Source: Warburgia ugandensis
Lineage: Eukaryota; Streptophyta; Magnoliopsida; Canellales; Canellaceae
Reading direction: 5' to 3'
DNA: 64,000 nucleotides
Assembly: GCA_035236585.1 (NCBI GenBank)
Contig: CP141128.1
Span: 37,864,684-37,928,683, forward strand
The notes below the pieces were generated by a model. The model made no database searches and was not told the origin of the DNA. It saw nothing but the letters and a program-made list of their open reading frames with translations. A program made the position numbers and the translations under genes. Positions 23,633 through 38,252 of the stretch are shown one piece after another; the stretch's first letter is position 1, and each line of letters begins with the position of its first letter.

Positions 23633-26251
23633 TGTGACGACTCGGGTTTTCTCATGCATTTTTAAATGAAAAATCTAAATTCCTAAGGTGGGATGCATCC
23701 TTATTTGAAAACCATTTTAAAAAAAACCATGCAATGCAGCGGAAAACCTTTTAGTTTTAAACTCATTTTGAAAACCCCAAGTGTCATTTGCTTTCACAAC
23801 AACCAAGGTAGTTTTTGAATAGCTTTAGAAATCATAAGTGTTTTTTCCCCAGATCTATCCAGTCACAGCATATAGTCCAACTATAATTAAATACAAATAC
23901 ATGTCCAAAGGGTAGAGAGTTTACTTACATGTATAATTGTCTCCTTTTTAATTCACTTTCTCGTAGCACAAATATCTCCTGAGGCGTCTTCTATTTGTGA
24001 GTGGAACTATCCTGAAAAGTGTTAAGGATAGGGTGAGTATATACTATACTCAGTAGGAGTCTATCACTACTAGTTTTGCAATGCATGCTATGTTTAAAAT
24101 CATATGCTCTTAAAACATGTGCATGTTCAAACAATCATGGTCAATGTCGATACTAAAAACCACTGTCAAATCGAAATACTGACGACTTCAAGAATAGCAT
24201 AATCCAAGTTGAAAGTATTATATATCATAAACATAATGATATGCATAAGATGCTCCACTGAATCCAACTCATGGATATATGGTATGGTCGACCAATCTCA
24301 TGTCATGCCATATGCAATGCAAGTAAATCACCAAACCATAGGGTCCAACTATACCCACGACCTCGCCGCCATGTGGTCCCCGAGTACCTGAGGACACAAC
24401 CTCATAGCCTCCATGGGGCATATGATATATCGACCCAGTGTCGTGACACCAGTGGTAGCCCCTTGTACCACATGCAGTCGACGTAGGGACATGCCCTTTT
24501 TGGGCGTGGTACCCATCCACCTAATAGTGGTAGAGGCTGGAGGCCAACCCAAACCTCTCGGCATAGCGCCCACGAGCTTATTAGCCCAAATCATAATCAG
24601 ATCAAACAAGCAAAAACCTCTTTTTCCAAAACCTGTCCTCTTCGGGTTCCTCACAACTGCCTAGCCCTCGACACTCCAGCGTCTTTTGGTAACCCTCAAG
24701 GACATGCAATTTTTGCAAGAACTTAATGCTCACAAATCATGCAATGTATGCAATAGTTTGCAAAACATATCTATGCATAATGTATATGCAATTATTTTCA
24801 AAACATGTCTATGCATAAAGCATTTATCACATGCATGCTGAATTAAGTCATGCTAAACAAGTCATATACTTAAAACATGTATTCGCAAAACAATCATGGT
24901 TCTTTTAAGCGATAGAGCACCTACTTGACTAGGTCGCGCTAACCCCTTTGTCCTCGTACGCTCCTGAATATGGTTTGGGGAATCAAGGTTAGTTTGGCCC
25001 ATCTCTTATGGGTTTTAGAGTAGTTGGTCTTATCACTTAGGCATTAAGGGTCTATCCCTATGCCTATGGGTGTCCTAAGGTCCTAATTGGGCCTTGGTAT
25101 TATCAGTTTTCCAAAGGTCTAACGGGCATGCGCCACCATCCTATTCTAAGGGTCATGCCCACCTTTGATTAGGCCTTGATCAAGGATTTTATAGTTTGGG
25201 TGTGTCCGCGTCATCTTCACGGACACAACACCTTTTGCGGCGGCTCAATCAGAGCTCTAGATCTCAAGTTATAAGCGTTTTAGTGTCACACGTACATAAG
25301 GGCTTTAAGAGTGAAAAGACGGAATGCTAGCGCATTGTGCATCAGCATCATGCGCTCACTTTTTCTTAAGGAACGAAGAAATCCCATCTTGCTAGCGCGC
25401 TGCACGTCTGTAGATGCGTCAGGTTTTCCCTCCCGTCTCTCTCTTTTGCGAGCGTGTCCACGGACGCGCTCGTTTGGTTTTTCTCAGACATCGATGCGTC
25501 TCGTCCTTGTGGGATGTTTCATTCGTTTGGGGGACCAGGGTGTCCTCAGGACACCCTGGTTTGACCCTGTCGAACCAGTGCGGCCCAGGGAACATCCCTG
25601 GGTCCTTGGTGGCTCTCCAGGGCTCCATTTTGCATGCTTTTTCATGCAAAAACCTAAGGAAACTGAGCCTAGGACTACTGTGAAGACGGGTTTTGAGGGA
25701 TCTTGGGCATACCTGGCTCATTGCTAGGTTTTTCTCCTCATTTCTCCTCTTGGTTGCTTCTCCAAAACGGGTTTTCCTCAAGCTTTTGGGCTGCCATTAG
25801 AGGCGCCCAAGAGCTCTATTTATAGAGCTATAAGAGGGTTCTGGAGGGGGCTCTCACCACCCTTGAATGGCGGTGGAGAAACCTCCAGAATGGCGGTGAT
25901 TTCTCCTCTAATCACCGCCGTTCTAGAACCCTCTAGGGGGTTGAAGATAAACGGTGCCCGTATCAAAACGGGCTCCTGTGTTTTGCAGGCTAAATCCATT
26001 TTTTGTAAAAATTATAGTTTTGCCCCTGAACTTCAAAGGGCCATAACTTGCTCATTTTAACTCCGTTTTGGGTGATTTTGGTCTTGTTGGATTCCTTTTT
26101 CTGAGACGCACCTAATGATGTCATTTTCAGGACCAAATTTCTGAGTTCAGTCAAGATAAATAGTGAAATGACCAAAATGTCCTTATCTTCAAAAACTAAA
26201 CTTTTCATTGCTAACTTGGGATTTTAATATTACAAAATTGGAGTCATTACA
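23633..26251 (-). mobile_element. Solo LTR of family C, in LTR D
   Basis: A 2.6 kb LTR with termini TGTGACGACTCGGG...GAGTCATTACA on the + strand is flanked by a perfect 5-bp duplication GTACA (23628-23632 and 26252-26256). Read on the - strand it starts TGTAATGACTCC, as plant gypsy LTRs often do. Removing it restores the sequence of the uninterrupted LTR D near 48920. A second copy is at 59339-62094. The middle (about 24300-25980) is much more GC-rich than its surroundings. The open frames there have no family features. Confidence 0.92.
25816..25825 (-). promoter_or_regulatory. Probable TATA box of solo LTR C
   Basis: On the - strand CTATAAATAG lies about 430 bases from the LTR start, inside a short palindrome (AGCTCTATTTATAGAGCT). 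The other copy has CTATAAAAAG at the equivalent place (61720-61729). Confidence 0.6.
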
Positions 26252-29200
26252 GTACAACCACTCAAATGGAAAAATTTAGGCTAGTTTTGAAAACTAGCAG
26301 CAATCATATTTTTAACAAGTAAAATCATTGCATGAAGACTCATCGGGTATAATCACAATTTCACTAACATAGTTCTAAGTAATCATAATAACAAAGATGC
26401 ATGACAAATAGTTCTCAAGATGCCTCACACATCACAAAGAGTCAAATCACATATCAAAATGATAGTATTCCGCATAAGCCACATAGGCTAGTGGTCTAAA
26501 CCCTCGATAATGACTCACATATCTCTCACATGTCCAACAAACACACATGCCAGTATGTATGTAGAAGGAACACATCACCCAACTATGTTTGATGGAGAAT
26601 ACAATGGTCCTACACCCTACTCTCATGGGTCTACTGGGTCAGAGTAAAAGTAGTCTTTCATGATACATACCCTCATAGTGGTCCAAAATTATAGATTGGT
26701 ATCCTACTCAGAGGTTTGGGGCCAATATGAAATCCTCTTCCATAGTGCCTAAAGGTTCTTAAGCCCTCTTTTAACTAGACTCATACATGCTCCCCTGTGC
26801 ATCAGCATAGCTTGCTCATGCTTTAGCATGAATTAATAGAATCCAAAGCACAATTCTCTATTTCACAACTGAGCTAAAACATGTGATAATCATTAAATCT
26901 TGATCAATTATATTTAGGGAGCAAAGCATGGTGCCACAAGATAAGCAACATATCAAAACATTTCATGACTAGCAAGTTCTTAAACAAAAGATAAGACACA
27001 AAATAAGCTTTCCATTTAAGTGCCAACTATACCATTTTCTAGGTATATGAGAACTTAGACTCTTCCTAGTGGGTACAAGGTATGGATCAACATAAACTCT
27101 ACTTTACATGGCTCAACATCATGCTCTCTCAGTGGAGTTCTCTCATTTACATAAATAGCTCAAAAGAAAATGTTGTTAACTTTTCAATGTTCTAGGATAA
27201 AAATAGCTATGTTGGACACACAGAACTTATTATGAAATTGATGAGACTCTAAGGTTATTAAACGATTTAAGGAAAGCCAAATTATTATTGTTTGATAAAT
27301 TTAATCATTAGAATAGAAACTTAAATCAATTCATATGCAAAAGAAAGTAAGATAGTGATTATACCTTAGGTTTTTGGAAAACTCTATTTTTTGTGTGTTT
27401 AAGAACTTTCATGTAAAAAGGTCATTTTCAAAGCTTCCTTTTTTAGAAAATATTTTCTTGAAGTTTAGTCACATTCCGTGATAGGTGATTTAGTGGAAAA
27501 ATATCTTTAGAAAATCATGAAATCCCTTTTTAAATGTGTTGGAAACATTGTACAATAATTGCATGAAAACCTTGTTGAAAGCATGCCAATAGAACTTAAG
27601 TAAAATTTTATATTTACAAACCTATTTTTTTTACACTTAATGATCATTAGAATTACTTATCTTATAGAACCTTAAGTTATCAATGGAATTCATGAAAAAA
27701 ATAGGTTCAACATTACCTAAAATAGTCAAATTTTCAAGCTTGAAAACATGCACTGCATTGAGTAGGAACATGCATTGAAAACTTTGCCTTAAAACTCAAG
27801 GCTTTTAAGCTATGAGAAAGGAACATTTTACTAAGTATCCTTAACACTTGAAAACATATGGATTATCTTGTAATATAAGCAATATTGTAATTCTATTATA
27901 ATGCTAGAAAAGGGTATTTTTTTATTTTCCTTCAATAATTTTTATAGAATTATTTAGGACTAAATGATAGTTATCCACCATAACATCAAGTGAGGAACCA
28001 TGAGTTGGTTCATCTGACTAGCCTAGAAAGTTAGGAAACATGTAAGGTCATGACTGGAGAAGTTGATAAGTGAGGTATTCAATGAAGTATTAAGTATGGG
28101 TCATTAGGAGACAATGGAGTGGAAGTATGAGTAATCCAATTTCCTAGTTAGGTCTAGGGCATTAGAAAGGCCTAATGAAATGTGGGCCAAGTCTAATTTG
28201 AAGACTTAGGTGATAAAGTTATTTTAAGTAGAATATTATAAAAGGTATGTCATATAGTGAATAACATATATTTAGCATACAATGGATATGTCACATCTAA
28301 TTGGAATAATATACAATGAAATATATATGTTTACTTAGGGTAGCATAGAATTTATTGGTTATATTGGGAATGATGATTAAGTGATCTGTCATGCATTGGA
28401 AGAAGAAGTATGGGATAAAGCATAGAATGGATGCCTACACAACCTAAGCCAAGATAAAAACAATGGAATCTATTTTTAACTTATATGATGATGGGAATCA
28501 AACCTAGATAAGAACAATGGAGGCTTCACTTATGACTTATATGATGATGAGAATTATGTATAGATAGGAGTAATGGTATAAGAGAGATTGTATGTATCCC
28601 CCTAGAAATTAATATAGGCTAAGTTAATACTAAAGTAAAAGGTGCATACCTTGTAAATATGTGTTGTACAAAGATAGGAGTTAAATATATATATACTTGT
28701 ATAAACCTAAGTAAGTGATAGAGAAGTAATACACTAGTAAAGTCTTACGGTGTATGTAATGATAAGTGGAAGTAGGGTTATATGTTTAATAGAGTGTATA
28801 TATCGTGATATGGTGTAACACAAATCAATAATGAAAAACATAGAAAGATGTGGGCATTTATTGTGCCAACTATGCTCCACATGTTTCCTTACAATAAGGT
28901 GGCAGCTAGCTATATGCAAATATGGCTAGCTGCCCCTTGCATGCTACTTAGAGTATAGGAAATGCATGGACTGTAGAAGGAAAGGAATAAGAGCGGCAGA
29001 ACTTCCACACATGCATGTGAAGTACACTCAAGCCAGGGCCCTCTAAAGATTCAAAATTTTAAATTTCTCTCTCTAGACCTTATAATTGGGACCACCTACA
29101 TGTGTACCATGAATTTTTCATAACACTATGGTGCATCCCACTTAAATTCACAAATAATATATGAAGTGATAAAGATGATTGGTGGAGAAAAATAAAGAGG

Positions 29201-32200
29201 GAGGACAAAGACAAAAAATGGGAAATCTATTTGAGTTAGGATTGACCAATGGGAATAAGCCATGCAAGAGAGAGGACTAATCCATGATTGGTGGAGAAAA
29301 TTTAATGGGCAGCCCACCATGTTTCAAGGAGGATAAAAACGTATTCTCCTAAGGAGAAATATGTTTTCCTTTTGAATGTGATTGGTTGGAGATAAAAATG
29401 GTGGTATTAGGATAAAATAAAGTAGGAAAATCAATTTGCATAAGAAAATCTCAATGAAAATCTAGTTGTTCAATTTAGGTTATGTCGATCTAATGGATAA
29501 GAGGAAACGAAGCATTAAACTACATTATTTTGATGGAAGACTTCAAGGAGATCTCAACCACCCATACTAAGGTTAAAACATGATCCAATGGAGGAGAGAA
29601 AGAGTAGAGAAATATAAAACCCTAGCCACCTTGGCCTTGTTGAAAAGTCAAATCAAAACCTTAAGTATGAAAGATCTCTACCACTCATTTCAATCAAATG
29701 GCTTACATTTATCTTAGATTTCTGAACTCCAAGACAACCAAAATGCCATTCCATGCATCACACATTTTTTCCTTCTCATTCCCACTTGTTGTCATATATT
29801 TTCTCCCATCCTTCCTATCCTCTTTCCTCCCCTAGCCTATCCCCCTTCCCATTTTTCCATATTGCCTTTCCTTTCTACCTTATCCTTCCTTCTCACCTAC
29901 ATCCTTATCCCATGGATTCATGACTCTGCTTCTCATTCTAACCTCTTTTCCTTGATTAAATCCCACCATCTATCCTTCCTTTGACCCATATGATCTTCAC
30001 CCTCCATTCCCTATTTCTTTCATTCCAAAAGTCTAAATATTGGGAATTATTCAGCCCATTCTAGGACTCTCCATTCACTTGCTCCAATGCTTCTAAGAGA
30101 AAAAAATAAGATAGAAGAATCAAGAGGAGTTATAAACCCTACAATACCACACAAAATTATCAAACACAAGGGAGAACATCCTAAAGAGAGGAGCACTCAA
30201 GAAGAAGTAAGAAACACTTGCTATTCATCCTCCATAGTACTTCTTTTGTTTCACATTTTCATTTTATTTTTTTACACTTCATCTTAACTTAAAAATCAGA
30301 TTCGTATAATTTCATCCTATCCTCTACCAACCAACAAAATATCTACCTACAACTCATTTCATAACCCTTGCTATCATTTGTCCCTTTCACACCCTATTTT
30401 CAATCTTTTCTACCAATTTTTTGACTTTTCTCCACTATTTGATTTTTTATTTTTTTATAAATATATTTTCACTCTAAAATTCATATATCAAAATATTCAT
30501 CTCATAAAAAATATCTTGACAAAAATTTCATAAAAAAATTATATCTCTAACCCTTTTTTCCATTCACCTATTTCACACCAAATTTCAGTTTCACTATTAC
30601 ACCTTAATATTTTTATATTTTATTTTATTTTATAAAAGTTTTATCTTCATCATATGGATCTGAAATTCAAAACCCTACACTTTCATTCCATCATCTATCA
30701 TTACATCCATTCATCTCTCCACATTTGCAAGTCCTTCTAAATCTCTATTCTCCCTTGGTATTACACACATAAAATGTGGTTTTAGGTATAAAATATTTCC
30801 TATGGGTTGTGGCTTTTGGGAAATACCCTATGCTCTTGTTGAGTGACACAACAAGAGTAAGGAGTTTTTTTGATGGTGCAAAGTTTGTTAGTAGTATTCT
30901 GGATACTGAAGTTGATCGAAGAAATCTTTCGAGTGACATAGAAGAGTCTTTTGGTGATTTTGTTCTAATCCATAGTTTCCATCACTTTTTCTTACTTGTT
31001 TAGTTGTAATCATTCATTATAATTATTTCATTAGTGAAATATAAGTTTCCGTTTCATTATTAATGAATTCTTTATTTTGTGCTTATGTTATTCATGCTTT
31101 TATTCATTGTTAGATATAGTTTAGTTTTATTTATGCTTGATTGTTAAATTAGTTTACTTAAGGAATAGAATAAAAATATGTTAGAATATGTATTTTGAAT
31201 ATTAAATGATTCTAGGTTGGAAAATGCATAAACATTAATATTAGATTTTAGCACTCTTGTTACATGCTTAGTGATTGTTCATGAAGAGAGATACTAGGTA
31301 TGGTAAAAGGAGAGTAATATACAAGAATCTTGGATAGAATATGCCCTAAGAAGACAAGCTATACTTTGAATAAGTGTACTACTAGGCTAGAAAACTAATA
31401 TTAAGAAAATCTTAAAAGTAAGCCTTAAAAGACATTTTTACATGTTTTTAGAGCTTTTAAAATTCTATTAACATGTATATGTAAAAATTTGGATAGCTCA
31501 ATCCTAATAATATTTGATTTCTAATATATTGGATTTTCCATTCCTAGGATTAGGTTTCATTTCTAATATTTTATCTGATTTTTAATATTTTTGGTAATTA
31601 ATATAGTTAAATAAATTATTTGGATGGGTTAAAGTTATTAAAATATATTTTTAATTAAAAAATATTAATTATACTTTGTGGATCAACTCGTACTTGCCGT
31701 GTCTATGATATAGTGGAGCCGTGCACTTGCAGTTATATGTAAAACACACATCAATCATGACAAATGATTATAGAATACTGAATAATAGTTACCATGGCTG
31801 ATTGGACAATCATCACTTTACTTGATCTTGAACTTGTATTAAAGCATGTTTATGAGTACCTAACATATTGACTGATGGTTGATAGATTCATCATTTGTGA
31901 ACCCCTTGAAAACTATGTTCCATAGTAGTTATGGCTATGTGATTAAAAAGCTTCCATGCCTTGAAAAAAATGCATAGAAAAATATCAAAATGAAATGCAT
32001 AGAGAGGGCTTGAAATGAAATTTATAGAAAAGTCTTAAAAATTAATGAAATGCATTAAGAAGCTTTGAAACTAAATGGGGGAAATTCCATGAAGAAAGGG
32101 ATGCATCTAGAATGCTCAAGTTATAGATAGTGAAATGTGAAAGGTATAGATAGTGAAATGTGAAAGGCAATATGACTTGTATTGTCCTCATTAGCATGAA

Positions 32201-33386
32201 AAGATGAAATCTTAATTTTCAATATGAAGAGTTCTAAAATGAATCTTACATGATTTGAAAGACATGAAAGTAAGTACTCACATATTTTGTTTTGTTTTGG
32301 TTGATATGGTAATGGTTTATGGGCATTTGTAAGTCCTTAGTTCATGAGACGTTTGTAAGGTCCAAGGCACTATGCTAGGAGGTACAGACTGGCCCTTGAT
32401 CTCTAACCTCCAACTTGATTCTAGCCCTTATGCAAGGCATGAGATATGAGAATAAGTTTCGTAGAGCTTCTCCTAGGATAAACCAATAACCCCATGAGGG
32501 CCAGCTCAAAATCAAACCATGTTGGTATCCACAACTATCGTGGTGGTCGTGGAAGTTGCCTAGATGTATAGACATGATATGATATGAAGGACATGGGCTA
32601 ACATGTCAGCCTTTCTTTAGAGTTAAACTAGAGCTTGTGGTAGGATGGTTATGCCACTTAGCAGAAATCTATACTTACCTTAGTTGTGGACTGACGAGTC
32701 AAGCTAGTGTACATAAATATGATAGAAAATAGGGAGCTTGTAAGAGTTTGTCATGATCCATTACACCAATTTGATGCGACTGATTTATAATCGATAGCCT
32801 TTTCCATTGATATAGTTTAACCAAATTGGTTTTGTTGAGCATCTATATCCATCCTCATGCATAATGTTTGCTTATTGTTTAATGCAAAGGTGCCTAGTGG
32901 TAAGTGTACTTGTAAATATTATAGATTCTCATGATGGTAACTTATTAAGGAGGTCCCACTAAAAATGTAATTACAAATCCTTGTACACACATGTACTTGC
33001 TTGTTGTGTTTCGCAATTGGCCTTGTTAGGGTTTTTCTAGTTGAGCAGTTGTACTCACCCCTGACCAACATTCTTAGGTGGAAGTGTAAGAAGATTAAGC
33101 ACCAAGAAAAAAAGGAATGTAAAAGTGACATCTAGTTGATATAGATGTAGGTTCGACATTGAGTCACCTAGCTAGTTTTGGAAGTTTTGGTAGACTTATG
33201 GATGACTGTAATATAACTTATGTTGACCATTTAATTTGGAGTTAATGATTGTATATGGACCCTTAAGATGAAGGTTATGATGGTAGATTTAGTTGCAACT
33301 AGTGGATCTTGAGACATGCTCTTCCTTTTAGCACACACTTATACTTTAAATTTATTTGACAACATATGGAGGTTTGATAGGTGGCC

Positions 33387-36300
33387 TGTAATAACCCCAA
33401 TTTTTGTAATTAATTGAGAAAATCAATAAAGTTTGAGTTTTACAAATTTTGGTCTGGAATATTAGGGTTATTTATAATGTACTTCTTATAAAAGTATAAT
33501 CAAGGCGTGAGACATGTATAATTAAAATTGAACTCAGAAAACCCTTCAGAATGACTATAAGCATGACAATTTCTGAATTCAGATGAAAAATCCTTAATTT
33601 TCTTTATTTTATGGACAAAAGGGTAAAATGGTAATTTTACCCCAAAGTCGAGATCTTGGAACAAAAAATTTAGAATGTGCTAAGAAAAACAAATCCAATG
33701 CCACTAAGTACGCTCAATTCCAAGATCATGGGAATAAACCCTAATTTTTTTCATACATAAAGGGCAAAATGGTCTTTTTACACTATGTGGGGCCCATAAG
33801 GGACCTAAAAAGGGGTCCTATGACCAGCCCACCATGTGAAATCATGCGTCAAACCCCTACCAACTGGTAGTGGAGAAAAAGGTGGAGGTGGAGAATCCAA
33901 TGCTAATTAAATAATAAAAAATAAACCATAATCATTACACATAATCATGAAAAAAGACCCAAAATGCCTATAAATACACCCCAAAAAATCCTCTAAAAAT
34001 GTCCATAAAATTCCAAAAAAATTATTTTGATTTTCCTTGCAAAACCATCCATAGATCCATTCCCAAAATCCCAAAAGATCTCTCTCTTTCATTTTCTCTC
34101 TCCTCTCTTTAGATTGGAACAAGAGACCTAAATTCAATTAGGCACTCTATTTCAGATCAAATATCACATATCCCATCATATAAAATTTCCTACCATACCT
34201 TAGCTACAAAACGCCGAAAGAAATTTCAAGATCCAACGGTTCAACAACGGAAATCACAAGATAAGTGGATCTTGGGCTATCTTATCATCAAAACTGGTAT
34301 TCTCTCAAATTGGATTGTATAACTAGCGTTTTTCTCCAATTAGGTAGGTGGAACTACTTTCTAGACATATTTATTGTTGTTTAATGAAAATTTTATTTTA
34401 TTGTAATTTGATTTAGGTAAAAAATTGTAAAAATAAAGTAAATATTAGAACCTTCAATTCATGATGATTGAGGGCTCAGATGGAAAATCTGACCTTACTA
34501 ATCGATCCAGAAGGGTTCAAAATCCCTATGGTAAAAGTTTCATGAAATTTTATTAAATTTTGGGCCCTCAATTGATAGGGATTGATTGAATGGTCTAGAA
34601 TGGACCGTCAGATCTCCTAATCGGATCGGGTTTCCTCAGGATGGCGTACGAAATGCATCACAAAAACGCAGCACGTGGCAGTGTTTCCACAAGCGCTACG
34701 TGTGCAACATCATCCCAACGGGACGACCACACTCGAGCACCGGTCATCGGGCAAGCACGTCATGCATTCGTCCTGGTGACAGAGGCCCCGCCCAACCAAT
34801 TCGCCAGGCCTGTTTCGCCCGAATGATCTGGGCCATCCATTTTGATGGGCCCAGATCATATCTAGGCCCTAGGAATGGACTGTAAACTTCCAGACTCAAT
34901 TCAGGAGTCATATGAACTCCAAATTGAGACCGAAAAGAAGCTATGGAAAGCTTACAACCTCTAGTTTCTCATAAAATGATAAAATGGAGAAAATATCTTA
35001 TGAAACTTTCTATATTTAGGAAATAAGTTTCTAATTTGCAAGATCTTCAAGATCTGAGGTGATCAGATCTTGGTAATATATTTTAATAATGATATACTAT
35101 TGAAATAAAGTGATATCTATGGTTTATTTGGATATATCTGAGATATATTAAGGAATCTACCCGTTATGGTAGAAAAACCCTAAAAATACAAAGGGACCCA
35201 CTTGATCAATGAGATCAAGTGTGATCAGATCCTTGTGATGGATTGAATGAATGTTAATATGATGAAATTCAGGGAGATCATGGATTGAATATGACAAAAA
35301 CAAAGCAATATGATCTTTGGACCTTAATGAAGAAAACCCCCTAAATGTAATTAAAACCCTTGATTAAAAGAAAAAGATCTAAGATCAAATGGTTGGATCG
35401 TAAGTAAAGGTTTCTAAAAAAATTAATGTAATTAGTTTCATTTTCTATTAATTGATAATAGTATTTTTTATAAAGCATGCTAGTGCAACTTTTAGACTTT
35501 AGCATGATATGTGATTAGATTGTTATAATAGGTTACTAGATTTAATTATCTTAGGGGCATGTTAGTGCGATTTTATGCAAGTGTAACTTAGGACCAAGTT
35601 AGTATGATTTCATGTCATTGTAACTTAGGACCATGCTAGGATTTCATGTAAGATTATACTATAGTATGAGATTGTACCTTAGGACCATGTTAGTTTAAAT
35701 TGAGTTATTAAGGTATATTAGTTGAAAATCATGCTAGTGTAATTTTAAGTACCTTGTTTCATTATCATTAAGTTGTTCAATTATGTAGTTTTATGCTTTG
35801 AATTTATAATTCATTTATGGTTAAATTTCATTAGTAGATCTACTTGTTATGAGATAAAGAGCATAAAACACGAAAAATGGAATCTAATGAGAAAGTAGAG
35901 TTTCGTGACACAAATAAGAGTGGATTATTTTGGACTTAATTAGTAAGGGCTATAGTTAGTAGGACAATATAAGGATTATCAAATCCTTGGCGTAAACTAG
36001 GAGAATAATAAACCTCATGAATGACATTGTAAATGTCCATGGACTTAATTAAAATCAATTAGAAAGAGTACTTAGGGTCAACATGCTTATGGGAACCTTA
36101 TGAAAGGTTGAGCTAAAGTCACTCTAGTGAATCTTGAACATAGTGGTTAAGGAGGTTGTTTAATAGAGCCTCGCTCTTCCCCTACCTTCCGTTGATGTTT
36201 GTGAGGTCTAAACACCTCCTTACATGAGGATTGAAGTAACCACTTTGTGTTCACCCATTCAGCTAGTAAGCCTTAGCCAATTGGAAAAAAGAGGAGTAGT

Positions 36301-38252
36301 CTAGACTTAGGCTGAAATAAGTTACCTTCAACCAGCAAAACATTAACTGGTTGAATAATAATAGTAAGAGCATAAAAGGTTAGTATATTATCTAACCCTA
36401 ATAAAAACTATAAGTAAGATAAGGATGATCAAACAAGATCCATTAGATCTTGAATGATTAAGAACAATAAGAATAAGAATATTGTATTGTATTTAGTATG
36501 CATGTTATAGATCAAATCTAGTTCATTAGATTAGATAATCCAAACCCTTAATCAAAGATGATTCAAGGAAGAAAACCAAGATCATCCTCCTTAGGGATGA
36601 TTCAATAACTAAACTTAGATCAAAGAAGAACTAAATGATAAAAGATCTAGGACCTTGATCTTTATCAACAAGTATAGATTGTCAATCAAAGGATCTATGA
36701 AAGATCAAGATCAAGGAGATGGACACACAAAGACTTAGAGAAAAAAAAAAACTTTGATATGAATTATTTAAAGATCATTCTAAACATCAGATCTAGTGAT
36801 CAATAGGATTGTTCATAATATATATATATATATATTGATAGTATGTATGGATGTATAGATTACATACATCAATTAGGATCATGTAAGATTTGGGAAAAGG
36901 GATCACTACTTGAAGGCAGGAGGATTCGAATAATGCATTTACATGGGATGTACATGATTGAACCCATGACCTTATGTTGACAAGAGTAATGCTAATACTT
37001 GTATTAAATCCCCTGAAACCCTTATGATCCAACCAAATACGTATAAAATGGTTAAGGACTAGACTCTAAGTGAATAGGGAATTAGAAGATATTTCAGCCC
37101 TAAGTAAATAGACAGATTGTCTGATATGTATGAAATCTATTTTACATGCAAGCTCGGAGGCTTGTGATTTTGTTTTAATAGGCATAAGCCTATAGGATGC
37201 TATGCTAGAGGAGTTATGAGGGTTTGGCCACCTGCTTCTTAAAATTTGATGATACCTTGCCCTATGAAAGGCTAAAAGTCGGGTGGGGCAATTATGGGAA
37301 GGCCACCACTGTGAAAGTCCTGTCTCTCCATATGACAGTGACATAATATTTTCTACTGTGGTATCAGTGGTGAACAGGGTAGTTATTCGATCGCGCTAAT
37401 ATGGATTAGACTGTAGCATGGTAGCCCTTTGATTATTTTGCACTATGATGCATGTAAGAGTAGGCATAGTGAAATGCCTTATGTTTTAGCATAATGAAAT
37501 GCTAGGTAATTGCATATTACCAATATTTCCCAAGAAGGGAAATTCCCAGTGTAGGATTAAAAATACTGAATTCTCATAATGGAAAGAATTGATCAGCTTA
37601 GTTGGGAATGATATTTGACTACTTTCATAAATTTAATTGATTTACCCATGTATAGTATGTATGTATATGGATGTACATATATTACAAAGTAAAGAGTAGA
37701 GACATGAATATGTTTAGGGATAACGGGATTATGAAGTATTAGAATTATATTATCAATTGTTATCCTTCTTGAATCCCCTACCAAGCATTGCTTGCTGAGA
37801 TATTGTAAATATTGCAATATCTCAGATACAGGGAAGGAGAGTTAGGAGCTCAAGATGATAAAAGACTTGAAGAGAATAATCTTCAAGGTATACCCCTTGA
37901 AGACATGTATTTTGCTTTGTTTAAGAGTATTGTATTGTAATGAGAGTTTCATTGTATGGTGAGCTTTGAGTTTTGGATTATGTAATTTGGACAAGTATTG
38001 TAATGGATTTGGCTGTACTGTGAACCACTGGATAAATTTTGAAATTTAATAAAAGTATATTCCTTTAATGGAATTTTATCTTGTACAAAGTTCTATTTAT
38101 ATTATGTATGAAGTGATGACATGGGTTTTACAAAACAAGTTCTAAAGAAAAGAATTTTCGCTGCTTTGTTTTACAAAATTTTTTTACTACTAAGGGCCCT
38201 CTGCCTTTCAAAATATATTACAAAATGTGTTACAAAAACCCAGGTCGTCACA
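33387..38252 (+). mobile_element. Large LTR related to family C, probably solo, inside insertion E
   Basis: The ends are TGTAATAACCCCAATTTTTG at the left and ACCCAGGTCGTCACA at the right, the same style as family C read in sense. The flanks are TGGCC (33382-33386) and TGGAC (38253-38257), a target duplication with one mismatch. At 4.9 kb it is longer than other C copies and may itself contain insertions. No coding domain is seen. Repeats of a TAACTTAGGACCATGTTAG-type motif lie at about 35555-35700. A GC-rich patch at 34600-34870 mirrors the GC-rich middle of the C copies. Confidence 0.65.
33968..33977 (+). promoter_or_regulatory. Probable TATA box of the C-like LTR
   Basis: CTATAAATAC lies about 580 bases from the LTR start on the + strand, at a place comparable to the TATA boxes of the two family C copies read in sense. 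This supports the + orientation. Confidence 0.55.

Noticed and set aside
25311..25781. Open frames of 120-138 codons on both strands
   Set aside because: They overlap on opposite strands in the GC-rich part of LTR C and have no recognisable motifs.
34586..34885. Open frames in a GC-rich patch
   Set aside because: No domain, no homologous reading in related LTRs; the patch lies in the middle of an LTR.
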